Under the pieces are notes generated by a model, which had not been told where the DNA came from, did not search any database, and saw only the letters and a list, made by a program, of their open reading frames with translations. DNA of 64,000 nucleotides from JBBDYH01 sp040901795 (GTDB lineage: Bacteria > Planctomycetota > Planctomycetia > Pirellulales > JALHPA01): assembly GCA_040901795.1 (NCBI GenBank), contig JBBDYH010000067.1, positions 68,136 to 132,135 on the forward strand, written 5' to 3'. Shown piece by piece: positions 1 through 9,089 of the stretch. Position 1 is the first letter of the stretch. Each line of letters starts with the position of its first letter. A program made the translations under genes and the position numbers.

Positions 1-1122
1 GATACCTTCCCAAGTCAGGCTGTTGATCGCGTTCTTGACGAACACCGACTGATCGGCGACCACATCCAGATTCAGCCCCGAATCTTCCCGTCCTTCCTTC
101 GTGGGGAGCCGCTTGAGGAACTCGGGGATCCGCTCGCGGACGCCCTCGACCACTTCGATCGTGTTGGAGCCGGGGCGGCGGAATACCGGAATGTAGACTT
201 GCCGCTTGCTCTCCCAGCTCGGCCCGCGACTGATGCGCACGACATTGGTTTGGATCGCCGCAGCGTCTTTTACTTCGCCGACATCGCGCACGTACACGGG
301 ACGACCGTTGACGACTTTGACCACAATGTCGTCGAGCTCCGCGATGTCCTCTACCATGTTCTGCATATCGACCATGAAGTCGGTCTCGCCGATCTTGGCA
401 GTCCCGGTCGGTATCATCAAGTTGTTCTTCTTGATGGCTTGCTGCACGTCCATGAGCGAAAGACCGTACGCCTGTAGCTTGACCGGATCGAGATAAATGT
501 AAATCCGCCGCAGTTTCCCCCCAAATACGGCCGGAGCAATCACGCCCGGCGAACCGGAGAGCATGTTCCGCACGTTGAAGTACGCCAGGTCGTAGCTCTC
601 CTTCTCGTCGAGCACGTCGCTGGACGCGGCCAAGAGCGCCGTCGGCATGGGTGCCGTCGGATCGAAGAGCATCACCATCGGCGGCACAGTGCCCGGCGGC
701 AGGTAATACAAATCGCTCATCGCGTAGCTGGTCACCTGCGCGAACGCCGTGTTGGAGTCGATGTCGTCGCGGAAGTGATTCTTGACGATCGACACGCCCA
801 TCATCGAGCGCGACTCCTGCCGGGCGATTCCTTCCGATTGGCTCGTCCACCGTTCGATGCGGTTGGTGATGTCGCGCTCCATGATCTCGGTGGGCATGCC
901 GGGATAGAGCGTCAGCACCTGCACGGCCGGCGTCTTGAACGACGGCAGAATATCGACCGGAATCCGCGTGAGCGTCACATAACCCAACACCACGATCAGT
1001 AGGCAGAGCACGACGACCAGATAGGGGTTGCCGACCGAGACGCGCACCAGCCAACTCGACCGGCGCTCGCTGCTGGCAAGGTCGCCCAGGTTCGAATCAG
1101 AATCGTCCGGAATCTGTGACAT
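1..1122 (-). CDS. RND family efflux permease, N-terminal part (cut by window edge)
   Basis: The first 374 residues of a resistance-nodulation-division inner-membrane pump run off the left edge. The start ATG at 1122 opens MSQIPDDSDSNLGD, followed by the first transmembrane helix (residues about 32-50, LVVVLCLLIVVLGYVTL) and the usual family sequence RIPVDILPSF. The periplasmic porter region follows, including LYPGMPTEIMERDITNRIE and NTAFAQVTSYA. RND pumps use the proton gradient and work with a periplasmic adaptor and a TolC-type channel. A TolC-like gene lies about 1.7 kb away on the opposite strand; no adaptor gene is visible and it may lie beyond the left edge. The gene follows an ECF sigma and anti-sigma gene on the same strand with short gaps, so co-transcription is likely. 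Substrate cannot be told; the sequence resembles multidrug (HAE-like) more than heavy-metal pumps. Confidence 0.9.
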   Translation of the reverse strand, partial: MSQIPDDSDSNLGDLASSERRSSWLVRVSVGNPYLVVVLCLLIVVLGYVTLTRIPVDILPSFKTPAVQVLTLYPGMPTEIMERDITNRIERWTSQSEGIARQESRSMMGVSIVKNHFRDDIDSNTAFAQVTSYAMSDLYYLPPGTVPPMVMLFDPTAPMPTALLAASSDVLDEKESYDLAYFNVRNMLSGSPGVIAPAVFGGKLRRIYIYLDPVKLQAYGLSLMDVQQAIKKNNLMIPTGTAKIGETDFMVDMQNMVEDIAELDDIVVKVVNGRPVYVRDVGEVKDAAAIQTNVVRISRGPSWESKRQVYIPVFRRPGSNTIEVVEGVRERIPEFLKRLPTKEGREDSGLNLDVVADQSVFVKNAINSLTWEGI

Positions 1123-1193
1123 GATCACCAAGAATTAAGAACTTGAGATGAGAACGTCCGTGCTCGACCACGGGGGCACATCAGAGCAAGCGT

Positions 1194-1979
1194 TTATGCG
1201 CGATCGTGAGGGTAGCTTCCGTACGCCTTGAGAATCCGCAGCAGCTTGTCCGGCTTGGTCTTGCCGACGACGAGCACCACATTCCGATCCACGATCGATG
1301 CCGCCATTTCGTACTGTCCCTCTTGGCAGCGATGGACGACTTCGCGAGCCATCGCCTGCCGCTGATGCGGGAAGCTGACCAGGCTGTCGCGTGAAAGAAT
1401 GAATAACGACACAGGCGCGCCATCGACCGAGCCCACGACATAGACCGCAGGTTCGCCGGCGAACGATGCGGTGCCGGCCCCTTCCACGGCGAAGCCACTG
1501 TCCTTCCGCGGCGGACAGCGGACGGGAAAACTAACCTCACGGCGGAGGTACTCCTCGACGGCCAAATCGGAGTCGCTTCGAAACGGGACCCGTTGTTCGC
1601 CGGCGGCAAGCCGTTCGTGCCAATCGGCCGAGAGCTGCGATAAGCTGGCGCCGCGACCGTTGGCGATAGACGCCCAGGTTGCAATCGCGCTGATCAACAG
1701 CGCCACCGCACAGGCGAGAGTCGTGAAGTACAACCAAGTGCGGGGGCGCTCGACCGCGACAATGCCTGCCTCGGCCAACAAATTGGACCAAAGCTCCTCG
1801 GTGGCCGTAGCCGGCTGAAGCTGTTCTTCGATCCGAGTCTCCAAGTAGCTCTGCCGCACGAACCACTCGGCGCAGGCGGGACACTCCGCGAGGTGAGCAT
1901 TGACGTCGAAGTGCAACGCCGTGTCCCCCTCGGAATCGTGATACAGGCTCCAGTGTTCGCGGACATCGTCGCAATTCAT
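1194..1979 (-). CDS. Zinc-finger anti-sigma factor, single-pass membrane protein
   Basis: A 261-residue protein with an N-terminal zf-HC2-type anti-sigma region (residues 1-50). It contains HLAECPAC, the H-x3-C-x2-C pattern of zinc-binding anti-sigma domains. One transmembrane helix sits near residues 83-106 (YFTTLACAVALLISAIATW), followed by an extracytoplasmic region of about 155 residues with no recognised fold. The gene lies 89 bases after the ECF sigma gene, the usual sigma/anti-sigma order. The inferred role is to hold that sigma factor at the membrane and release it on a signal. AGGTGAT just before the ATG can act as ribosome binding site. The RND permease follows after 71 bases, which suggests that the pump is part of the regulated response. 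Confidence 0.8.
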   Translation of the reverse strand: MNCDDVREHWSLYHDSEGDTALHFDVNAHLAECPACAEWFVRQSYLETRIEEQLQPATATEELWSNLLAEAGIVAVERPRTWLYFTTLACAVALLISAIATWASIANGRGASLSQLSADWHERLAAGEQRVPFRSDSDLAVEEYLRREVSFPVRCPPRKDSGFAVEGAGTASFAGEPAVYVVGSVDGAPVSLFILSRDSLVSFPHQRQAMAREVVHRCQEGQYEMAASIVDRNVVLVVGKTKPDKLLRILKAYGSYPHDRA

Positions 1980-2005
1980 TGCATCACCTCATGCCAACAC
2001 ACTTC

Positions 2006-2073
2006 GTAGTTGAATTCGCCAGAATTCAGACTCCCCAACAGTAGACTCCCGATTTTTGGCGAGTTCGGCTACA
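2006..2073. repeat. Inverted repeat, 'GAATTCGCCAGAATTC' family
   Basis: The left part reads GTAGTTGAATTCGCCAGAAT and the right part ends TGGCGAGTTCGGCTACA. Related units occur at 17055-17083 and 57417-57480. It sits between the sigma and anti-sigma genes and includes the sigma stop codon. It is probably a REP-like dispersed element; its function is unknown. Confidence 0.5.
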
Positions 2074-2680
2074 GCAGCCCTCGCTCGTGGCCGAACTCGA
2101 CCAGTTTCCTTCGCATGCGCTCGCGAGCGCGTGAGAGGTAGCTCATCACCGTTCCCAGCGGCACCTCCAACACCTCGGCGATTTCGCGGTAGGCCAGACC
2201 GCCGATCGCTCGCAGCAGGAGGACCTGGCGTTCCAACTCCGGCAGCTCACGCACCGCGATGGCCACCGCATCGTCGCAGTGATCGAGCACTCGATCGGGC
2301 TCTCGCAGCAGCGCCTGATAGTCCAGTTCCTCGATCGGCGACAGCGCCGGCTCACGGCTCGGCTCCGCCGGCCAATCCGTCGCGCGACGCCGCGCGAAGG
2401 CGCGGTTTCGGTTCAGAACCTCATAGCTGATGTACCGAAAGATCCACGCCCGAAAGTTGGTTCCTTCCGCATACAGGTCGAAATCTTGCAGCGCATTGGC
2501 GATCGCGCTTTGCAAGACGTCCGGCACCTCGCCCTGATCGCGAAGTGACCGCCGGCAATACGCCTCCAAAGCGCCCTGGAGCGGTTCCAGATGCCGAACG
2601 AAGCGGTCGCCCTTATTGCTCTCTCCAATGGTGATCGCCCTCTTTCCTTGGCCAGCCGTTGCAAGAGCCTCTTCATACAT
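2069..2680 (-). CDS. ECF-type RNA polymerase sigma factor
   Basis: A 203-residue sigma-70 family factor. The region 2 helices include DVLQSAIANALQDFDLY and NFRAWIFRYISYEVLNRNRA. The region 4 helix-turn-helix reads LPELERQVLLLRAIGGLAYR, then EIAEVLEVPLGTVMSYLSRA. I chose the ATG at 2680 because GAGGGG lies 9 bases before it; an in-frame upstream start at 2758 would add 26 residues with no support. It is followed by the membrane anti-sigma gene, the typical ECF pair, and then the RND pump. Its stop codon lies inside a short intergenic inverted repeat (2006-2073). Target promoters cannot be read from the window. Confidence 0.88.
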   Translation of the reverse strand: MYEEALATAGQGKRAITIGESNKGDRFVRHLEPLQGALEAYCRRSLRDQGEVPDVLQSAIANALQDFDLYAEGTNFRAWIFRYISYEVLNRNRAFARRRATDWPAEPSREPALSPIEELDYQALLREPDRVLDHCDDAVAIAVRELPELERQVLLLRAIGGLAYREIAEVLEVPLGTVMSYLSRARERMRRKLVEFGHERGLL

Positions 2681-2857
2681 GTCGTGAACCCCTCGATTTA
2701 TTGCAGGCTCAGAAAAAAGGTGTTTCGTTGATGGGACTTGCCATGCTCGCCGAATCACTTCATTGCCTGCCGATTCGGAATAACCGGCAGAAACGTCAAG
2801 CGCGGTAAGAATGGATAACTTTACCGCTGCTCGGGCTCAGAAGAAGGACGAAAAACG

Positions 2858-4494
2858 ATGCCCTACGCCACTCACTGGCCATCGATCGACTGCGATCGCA
2901 GAGTGCTTGCGTTTGCGGTGTTGTTGGTTGGGGCATGCGTAGCGGGTTGCGCAAGCCGGCCTGAGCCGCGGCTGAACCATCCTGAACCGGTCGCAGTCGC
3001 TCCGATCGGGCTGCTTTCCGGCAACCCATCTGAACAGGCCGGCCAAATACAAGCCAGTCCGGCGCCACCGACTACGCATCTTTCCGAGCTTGATCCGCCG
3101 CCTCCATTGCAAAGCGACGTTCGCATCGTTGCCGACCAGGAAGCGCCCCCCGCTCCGCCTGAGGAGATTCGTCCCAGCGGACCTGCTGGGCCTCTCCCCG
3201 GCGATGAAACAATGCCCGTGGATTTGCCCACCGCCTTCCAGTTGGCGGCCGGTGATAACCCGCAAGTCCGCGCGGCCCGCGAGCGAATCCGGGCAGCTTG
3301 TGGGCGCAGTACGATCAAGCGAGCGTCCTATGGCTCCCGAGCATCAGCATGGGGCCTCGCTGGACGCGACACGATGGCCAGATTCAGGACACGCGCGGCG
3401 ATGTTCTCTCCGTATCCCGAAGCGCGCTGTTTGTCGGCAGTGGAGCGACGCTGAGCGTGGACACGTCCGAGGCCCGCTTCGCTCCTCTGGCTGCGCGCCA
3501 AGTGGTCGCCGCCCGGCAAGCGGGCAGCCGCGCAACGACGAACTCGACGCTGCTTGAGGTGTCGAATGGCTACTGGGACCTGCTTCGTAGCTTCTCCAAC
3601 GAAGCGATTGTGCGCGAAGCGGTCGAGAACACTCAAGCCCTGGAGAGGCTTGCCGAGTCATACCTGCGCAATGAAAAACTGAAACAAGCCGATGCTGAAC
3701 GAATCCGGGCCGAGCTGCGCACTCGTCTGGGAGATCTCGATCTGGCGGGTCAAGAAAAGCGCATCGTGTCGGCGCGTCTCGGTCGCTTGTTGCGTTTGGA
3801 TCCCTTCGTGACGCTCCTCCCTGCTGAAGACCGGCCCGTGCCCGTCGAGGTTGTGGACTCCGGCCAACCGCGACGAGAATTGGCGGCGACCGCGCTGCGG
3901 AATCGGCCTGAACTGGCCGAGAGCCGGTCGCTGGCGGGCGCGGCAGCGGCGCGCTTGCTCCAAGCCCAATATGGGCCATGGCTGCCAAGTCTGCTGCTCG
4001 ATTACGATGCCGGCGGGTTTGGTGGCGGCCCCAACGATTTCTTTGGCGACTTTGATGGACGCTCCGACGTCGAAGCCGCCGCCATCTGGACGGTCCGCAA
4101 TTTGGGTCATGGCGAGTGGGCTGCGCAGCGCGAACGCGACTCCGAAGTCCGACAGGCCCGGTTGCGGGTCATCGATCAGATGGACCGCGTGGTCAGCGAA
4201 GTTGCCGAAGCGCTGGCTCGCGTCGAGGCGCGCCGGGCACAGCTAGAGACCGCCCGAACGGCCGTCGATGCCGCGCAACAATCCTATGAGCTAAACCTAA
4301 GGCTATTTCGCGAAGGAGGAATCGAGCTGATCCTGCCGATCGAAGTTGTCCAATCGGTCAATGCCCTGACGCGAGCCAGGCAGGACTATCTATCTGCCGT
4401 CGTCGAATACAACCGGGCCCAGTTTCAGCTCCTCTGGGCATTGGGCTTCCCCCTGCACTGCGTTGGCGAGGCCGTCGGCAAGCAAGCGGGCTGA
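2858..4494 (+). pseudogene. TolC-like outer-membrane efflux lipoprotein, frameshifted near 3297
   Basis: Two overlapping frames together make one TolC/OEP-family protein of about 545 residues. The 5' frame (2858-3454) starts after AAGGA with a signal peptide and lipobox (VGACVAGC). A Pro-rich linker and the first conserved helix (DLPTAFQLAAGDNPQVRAAR, then ERIRAA) follow. The matching continuation WAQYDQASVLWLPSI lies in another frame (3298-4494). Reading across needs removal of two bases in 'gcttgtggg' at about 3297-3301. The 3' frame carries the rest of the barrel and coiled-coil domain and ends in LLWALGFPLH. It is divergent from the ECF sigma/RND unit and would be the natural outer-membrane channel for that pump. 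The shift may be a real disabling mutation or a sequencing error in a GT run; both halves otherwise look intact. Confidence 0.75.
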
Positions 4495-4561
4495 GTCGGA
4501 AGGGCGCCGCTCGAACTTACGCGCGGTCAGCCGAGCGGCTCGCAGCGGGAACGAAAACGAG

Positions 4562-5119
4562 TCAATTCATCGACGGTTCGGGCGGAATGTGGCGGATGCC
4601 GAGTGCATCGAGCAACCAACCGGGTCGTCGTCGCTCGCCCGAAACGAGATGCTCCCACAGCGATTCGTTGTCCGTGAAAATCTGCTCGGTCGCGGCGGGC
4701 AGGACGTGCCAGGCGCCGCCGGCGATCTCTTGCTCAAGTTGCCCCGGTCCCCAGCCCGCGTAGCCAGCGAAATACCGCACTGCTAAATCTGGATGTACAA
4801 CTAATTGTGCGATGCTCTCCGGATCGGCGGTGAAGTACATCCCCGATCCGATTTCCAAATCGGCAAGGTCGACTCGTTCGTGCAGCGCCATCAACGGGCC
4901 CGGACATGGGCCGCCGACGTGCAAGTGTTCGTCGGTCTCGCAACCCGATCCGCCAACCTTCTCCCACACTTCGCGAACGGTGAGAGTAGCCGGCCGATTG
5001 ACGACCATACCCATCGCTCCTTCCTCGTTGTGGCGAACAATCAGCACCACGGTGCGGAAGAAATTGGGATCGGCGAGCTTTGTCGAGGCGACCAGGAGTT
5101 GCCCTTGGAGTGAATCCAT
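4562..5119 (-). CDS. yqgE: YqgE/AlgH family protein (UPF0301)
   Basis: A 185-residue cytosolic protein matching the YqgE/AlgH family over its whole length. It has the N-terminal GQLLVASTKLADPNFFRTVV, the conserved MGMVVNRPATLTV and the GGPCPGPLMALH segment, and ends with the family's typical GWGPGQLEQEI region. The family fold is known but its biochemical role is not settled. The gene is a single unit, tail to tail with the TolC-like gene and upstream of rsgA on the same strand. An intergenic inverted repeat lies on its upstream side. Confidence 0.9.
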   Translation of the reverse strand: MDSLQGQLLVASTKLADPNFFRTVVLIVRHNEEGAMGMVVNRPATLTVREVWEKVGGSGCETDEHLHVGGPCPGPLMALHERVDLADLEIGSGMYFTADPESIAQLVVHPDLAVRYFAGYAGWGPGQLEQEIAGGAWHVLPAATEQIFTDNESLWEHLVSGERRRPGWLLDALGIRHIPPEPSMN

Positions 5120-5170
5120 GTCACTATTCTTGGCGATTTTCCTGAACCAGGGAAGTGGCGAATTCAGGGC

Positions 5171-5235
5171 TGTCAGCGATCAGCTATCAGCTTAGGTCAG
5201 AAGAACCTGACCGCTGATGGCCGACGGCTGACAGC
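5171..5235. repeat. Intergenic inverted repeat between yqgE and rsgA
   Basis: Outer arms CTGTCAGC (5171-5178) and GCTGACAG (5228-5235) enclose GGTCAG-AAGAAC-CTGACC. It could form a long imperfect hairpin downstream of rsgA and may serve as its transcription end, though there is no clear U-run. Confidence 0.5.
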
Positions 5236-5243
5236 CATTTTGC

Positions 5244-6371
5244 CTACGCCGGCTCGTCGGCGAGCAGAGCCAGATAGCTTTCGTATCTCCGCGCGTCGAG
5301 GTGCCCATCCGCGACTGCGTCCTTGATCGCACAGTCCGCTTCGTGCGAGTGGGTGCAATTGGGGAAGCGACACCGACTGACATACGGCCGAAGATCCCGG
5401 AAGTAAGTCACGACTTCAGCCGGAATGATATCCCAGAGCTGGAATTGCCGGATGCCGGGCGTATCAATGACATAGCCGCCCATCAGCAACCGGATCAGTC
5501 GAGCCGTCGTGGTGGTGTGTTTGCCCTTCTGGCTTTCTGAGCTGACCGCGCCGATCCGCAGATTCAAGCCTGCTTCGACGGCGTTCAAGAGGGACGACTT
5601 GCCGACCCCGCTTTGTCCGACGACAACCGAGGATCGGTCCTTAAGCTCGCGCCGCACAAAGTCCACGCCAGCGCCGTCGCGTGCCGAGAGCAGTACCGCC
5701 TGGTAGCCCATGCGGCTGTACACGCCGACCAGCGGCTGCAACTCGGCCGGATCAATGAGATCGACTTTGTTGATGCAAATTAGCGGCCGCAAACCATTCT
5801 GCTCAGCAGTCAACAAAAAGCGATCGATGAGGTTGGGCTTGATGTAGGGCTCGGCGGCGCTCGTGACGATGATCATCTGGTCCACATTGCTGGCGATGAC
5901 GTGCTGCCGCCCGCGACTGGTGCGGCTGATCACGCCGTGGCGCGGCTCGATGCGCTCGATGATTCCTTCGTTGCCGCCGGCCGGGCGGAAATAGACCCAG
6001 TCGCCGGCCGCCACCACGTGCCGCTGTCCCGTGCTCAGAGTTTTTAAGAGCCGCCGTGTGGCGCACTGGTAGACCGCTCCGTCCTCCGACTCGACTTCGC
6101 TTGTTAGCCCGTAGACAGCCAACACGCGGCCGCGCCGACAAACAGCAAGATCAACATCCGGCGTGACCGCGAAGCCGTCAGCGTCCGCCGCCTCCTCTCC
6201 GATCACTACGCGCTTCCGCGTGAGTTCTCCCTTTCCACTCACGCGCTCTTGGCGTGCCCGGTCCTGCCCGCGCTCATCGCCGGCGCGAAACTCCCGCGTT
6301 AGATCGGGTGGGCGCGCTCGCGAGCCACGGTTCTTGCGGAATTCGGCGCGGAATTTCTTCTTCTTCGCCAT
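5244..6371 (-). CDS. rsgA: Ribosome small subunit-dependent GTPase RsgA
   Basis: A 375-residue circularly permuted GTPase that acts in late 30S ribosome maturation. After a basic N-terminal tail (MAKKKKFRAEFRKNRGSRAR) there is an OB-fold region. The permuted G motifs come in the order NKVD (G4), GQSGVGKSSLLN (G1, near residue 250) and DTPGIRQF (G3). The C-terminal zinc knuckle CRFPNCTHSHEADC lies near residues 336-350. Length and motif order fit the family. The start ATG at 6371 lies against an inverted-repeat element (6377-6498), which must hold its promoter or leader. Confidence 0.96.
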   Translation of the reverse strand: MAKKKKFRAEFRKNRGSRARPPDLTREFRAGDERGQDRARQERVSGKGELTRKRVVIGEEAADADGFAVTPDVDLAVCRRGRVLAVYGLTSEVESEDGAVYQCATRRLLKTLSTGQRHVVAAGDWVYFRPAGGNEGIIERIEPRHGVISRTSRGRQHVIASNVDQMIIVTSAAEPYIKPNLIDRFLLTAEQNGLRPLICINKVDLIDPAELQPLVGVYSRMGYQAVLLSARDGAGVDFVRRELKDRSSVVVGQSGVGKSSLLNAVEAGLNLRIGAVSSESQKGKHTTTTARLIRLLMGGYVIDTPGIRQFQLWDIIPAEVVTYFRDLRPYVSRCRFPNCTHSHEADCAIKDAVADGHLDARRYESYLALLADEPA

Positions 6372-6376
6372 GCCAT

Positions 6377-6498
6377 TTGGAGTGCGGCGACTTGTCGTCG
6401 CTTTCTTTTTCCAAAACCGCCGCCCGTATGATCAAAGGCGGCTTCGTTGATACGCCCGAATAGAAATCCAAAGCGATGACGAGTCATCGCACTCCAAA
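6377..6498. repeat. Inverted repeat element upstream of rsgA
   Basis: Arms TTTGGAGTGCG (6377-6387) and CGCACTCCAAA (6488-6498) are perfect complements. Further pairing inside the element involves gcgacttgtcgtcgcttt and aaagcgatgacgagtcatcg. It looks like a small palindromic, MITE-like dispersed element filling the gap between rsgA and the FHA gene. Confidence 0.6.
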
Positions 6499-6503
6499 AC
6501 CGC

Positions 6504-6977
6504 CTACAACGGCGAGTTGGGATTCTTGATCTGGCCGGGCTCGTTGTTGAGCACGTCGTAGCGCCTGGGTCGATCGTCCGGCGTATTGATGCGCTTTCGC
6601 TGGAGTCCGGCACGCTCGAGGAGCGACCTGGAGAGGATATCGTTGGGTAGATCCTCAACTGGCGGCGGACCAACCGCGCCGTTGTCGACCGGCGAATAGC
6701 GGATCTCGTAACGGTGTTTGGCGACGGCGATCTCATCGCCCGGATCGAGCCTTTTTTCCATGTTGCCGATCCGCTGGCCTTGCACCTTCACGCCGTTGCG
6801 GCTCTGCATGTCTTTGACGTACCAATAACCCTGATTCAGCGTGAGCTGGCAGTGATGCGCCGAAACGTTGGCGAAACGCAAGACAATGTCGCAGCTTTCA
6901 CGGCGACCGACCAGTAAGCTCCGTTTCAGAAGAGGGATGGGGTCACCGCCTCCCAAGGGGTGCAGTTCTCCGAACAT
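6504..6977 (-). CDS. FHA domain protein
   Basis: A 157-residue protein with a forkhead-associated phosphopeptide-binding domain at residues about 15-95. It shows LLVGRRESCDIVLRFANVSA, HHCQL and the MQSRNGVKVQGQRIG loop, the GR, SxxH and NG motifs of the fold. The C-terminal 60 residues are polar and unstructured. I chose the ATG at 6977 because AAAGAGG precedes it by 9 bases; an earlier in-frame ATG (7034) would add 19 residues outside the domain. FHA proteins read Ser/Thr kinase signalling, common in planctomycetes, but no kinase is adjacent. The short leader separates it from the divergent radical SAM gene. Confidence 0.85.
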   Translation of the reverse strand: MFGELHPLGGGDPIPLLKRSLLVGRRESCDIVLRFANVSAHHCQLTLNQGYWYVKDMQSRNGVKVQGQRIGNMEKRLDPGDEIAVAKHRYEIRYSPVDNGAVGPPPVEDLPNDILSRSLLERAGLQRKRINTPDDRPRRYDVLNNEPGQIKNPNSPL

Positions 6978-7081
6978 GACCAGACGCCTCTTTAATAAGC
7001 GAAAATGATGCCTTATGATTCGAGAGTAAGCCAATCAGAGGCTCGCTTTTACTGTAGTCCCCGGTTCATCTTGGGTCAACG

Positions 7082-8050
7082 ATGTCGCTTTTGGCAGGCA
7101 CGGCTCCGACCTATGATTGGCGCGCTGAGGGGCTGCGCTACTACCACTACAATTTCTTCTTGCGCCAGCGGTTTGGCGGCCGCGTGCAGAAGGTGAGCAT
7201 CGACGCCGGGTTCACCTGCCCGAATGTCGATGGGACCGTGGCCCGCGGCGGCTGTACATTTTGTGACAACCGCAGCTTTAGCCCCAGCCGGCGACTCCCA
7301 CGACAGGGAGTCTCGGGCCAGATCGATGAGGGGATCCGGCGGCTTAAATGGCGGTACGAGGTCGATCAATTCCTGGCCTACTTCCAACCCGCCACAAACA
7401 CCTATGCACCCGTGGAGCGCCTCCGCCCCCTCTATGAGGCTGCACTGTCGCACCCCAAGGTTGTGGGTCTGGCAATCGGCACACGGCCGGACTGCGTTCC
7501 CGATGAGGTGCTGGATTTACTGCACGAAATCGCCGAACGCACCTACCTGTCCGTCGAGTACGGCATGCAGACAATTCACAACCAGTCGCTCGATTGGATG
7601 AACCGCGGACACCACTACGACGCTTTTCTCGACGCGGTGGAGCGGAGTCGCGGCCGCGGCTTTGAGATCTGTGCCCATGTCATCCTCGGTCTCCCGGGCG
7701 AGTCGCACGACGACATGCTGGCCACGGCTCGGGAGCTGGCTCGGCTCGGCGTGGATGCTGTTAAGATTCACAATCTGTATGCGGTGAAGAACACGCCGCT
7801 TGTTGAACAGCTTGCGCGGGGCGAAGTCGCCCTTATGGAGCGGGAGGAGTACATCGCGACGCTGGTCGACTTTTTGGAGCTTTTGCCGGGAGCGACGATT
7901 ATCGAACGGATCAGCGGCGAAGCCCCGCCGGCATACTTCATTGGGCCGACCTGGTCGCTCGACAAACCAGCGATTCGCGCGGCATTGGAGCGCGAATTCG
8001 TGCGGCGAACCACGTGGCAGGGAAATCGGTGCAACGCCGAGCAGGCGTGA
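7082..8050 (+). CDS. TIGR01212-type radical SAM protein (YhcC-like)
   Basis: A 322-residue radical SAM enzyme. The cluster motif is CPNVDGTVARGGCTFC, the extended C-x11-C-x2-C spacing peculiar to the YhcC/TIGR01212 group and close to Elp3-type radical SAM proteins. Other family segments are GLAIGTRPDCVPDEVLDLL and VEYGMQTIHNQSLDWMNRGH. The [4Fe-4S] cluster would cleave S-adenosylmethionine; the substrate of this family is not established, although tRNA-related roles have been suggested. The gene is followed after 82 bases by an ornithine cyclodeaminase family gene on the same strand. Confidence 0.9.
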   Translation: MSLLAGTAPTYDWRAEGLRYYHYNFFLRQRFGGRVQKVSIDAGFTCPNVDGTVARGGCTFCDNRSFSPSRRLPRQGVSGQIDEGIRRLKWRYEVDQFLAYFQPATNTYAPVERLRPLYEAALSHPKVVGLAIGTRPDCVPDEVLDLLHEIAERTYLSVEYGMQTIHNQSLDWMNRGHHYDAFLDAVERSRGRGFEICAHVILGLPGESHDDMLATARELARLGVDAVKIHNLYAVKNTPLVEQLARGEVALMEREEYIATLVDFLELLPGATIIERISGEAPPAYFIGPTWSLDKPAIRAALEREFVRRTTWQGNRCNAEQA

Positions 8051-8132
8051 TGGGCTGCTTTGGCATGCAGATCGCAGACTCAGCCTTCGGCAAAGCCATC
8101 ATGGTTGTTGACCACGAACAATAAAGCGCGCA

Positions 8133-9089
8133 ATGCCCATACTCTACCTTACCGAGCGCGATGTCCACGAGTTGCTCGACATGCAAACGGCGATCGATGT
8201 CGTGGAAGAGGCCTTTCGCCAGCTCGCGGACCAGAAGGCGATGAATGTTCCGCGCGTGCGCGCCAAGGCGCCGGGAATCGTGCTGCACTCGATGAGCGCC
8301 GCGGCCGAGTATCTGGGACTGGTGGGCTGGAAGTGCTACACGACCACTCGGGCAGGCGCTCGGTTCCATGTCGGACTTTACGATGCAGCCACCGGCGAGC
8401 TCGCAGCGTTGATCGAGGGCGACCGGCTCGGGCAGCTTCGCACCGGCGCCACCACGGGCGTGGCTGTTGAGTGGATGGCTGACATGGCGGCCGCCGAAGT
8501 CGGACTGTTCGGCGCCGGATATCAGGCTGAGACGCAACTTGAAGCGGTCGCTCAAGTGCGGCAGCTAAAAACGGCGCTTGTCTATAGTCGCAACCCTGCG
8601 CGACGAGCGGACTTCGCCGTGCGGATGGCCGAGCGGGTCGGCTGCGAAGTGATCCCCGTCGATCGTCCCCAGGAGGCGGCCGAGGACTTGCCGATTGTGA
8701 TTACCGCGACGACGGCGACGGAGCCGGTGTTTAGCGGCAACGATCTCGCCGAAGGGGCTTTGGTATGCGCGGTCGGTTCCAACTGGCCGCATAAGGCAGA
8801 GATCGACTCCGACGTGATTCGCCGGGCGGACAACATCGTTTGCGACAGCGTCGAGGCCTGCCAGCTTGAGGCGGGCGACTTCCGCGATGCACTCGAGCGC
8901 GGCATCTTTAGCTGGCCCAAGGCAGTCGAGCTGGCCGACGTCGTCAGCGGCCGGGAGATCGGCCGCAGCAACAACGACAGCGTGGTGCTCTTCAAGAGCG
9001 TCGGCCTGGCGATCGAAGATGTGGCGCTGGGAGGGAAGCTGCTGGAGTTGGCACGCGCAAACGGGGTCGGAAGAGAACTGGGTCTATAG
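8133..9089 (+). CDS. Ornithine cyclodeaminase / mu-crystallin family NAD(P)-dependent enzyme
   Basis: A 318-residue member of the ornithine cyclodeaminase/mu-crystallin family, with the N-terminal LTERDVHELLDMQTAIDVVE and the substrate loop GWKCYTT. The Rossmann motif is GLFGAGYQAETQLEA (residues about 124-138), and the NAD-side segment reads ITATTATEPVF. Family members act as ornithine cyclodeaminases, alanine dehydrogenases or ketimine reductases; which one applies here cannot be decided from sequence. It may be co-transcribed with the radical SAM gene upstream. A gene-free stretch of 1.2 kb follows. Confidence 0.85.
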   Translation: MPILYLTERDVHELLDMQTAIDVVEEAFRQLADQKAMNVPRVRAKAPGIVLHSMSAAAEYLGLVGWKCYTTTRAGARFHVGLYDAATGELAALIEGDRLGQLRTGATTGVAVEWMADMAAAEVGLFGAGYQAETQLEAVAQVRQLKTALVYSRNPARRADFAVRMAERVGCEVIPVDRPQEAAEDLPIVITATTATEPVFSGNDLAEGALVCAVGSNWPHKAEIDSDVIRRADNIVCDSVEACQLEAGDFRDALERGIFSWPKAVELADVVSGREIGRSNNDSVVLFKSVGLAIEDVALGGKLLELARANGVGRELGL

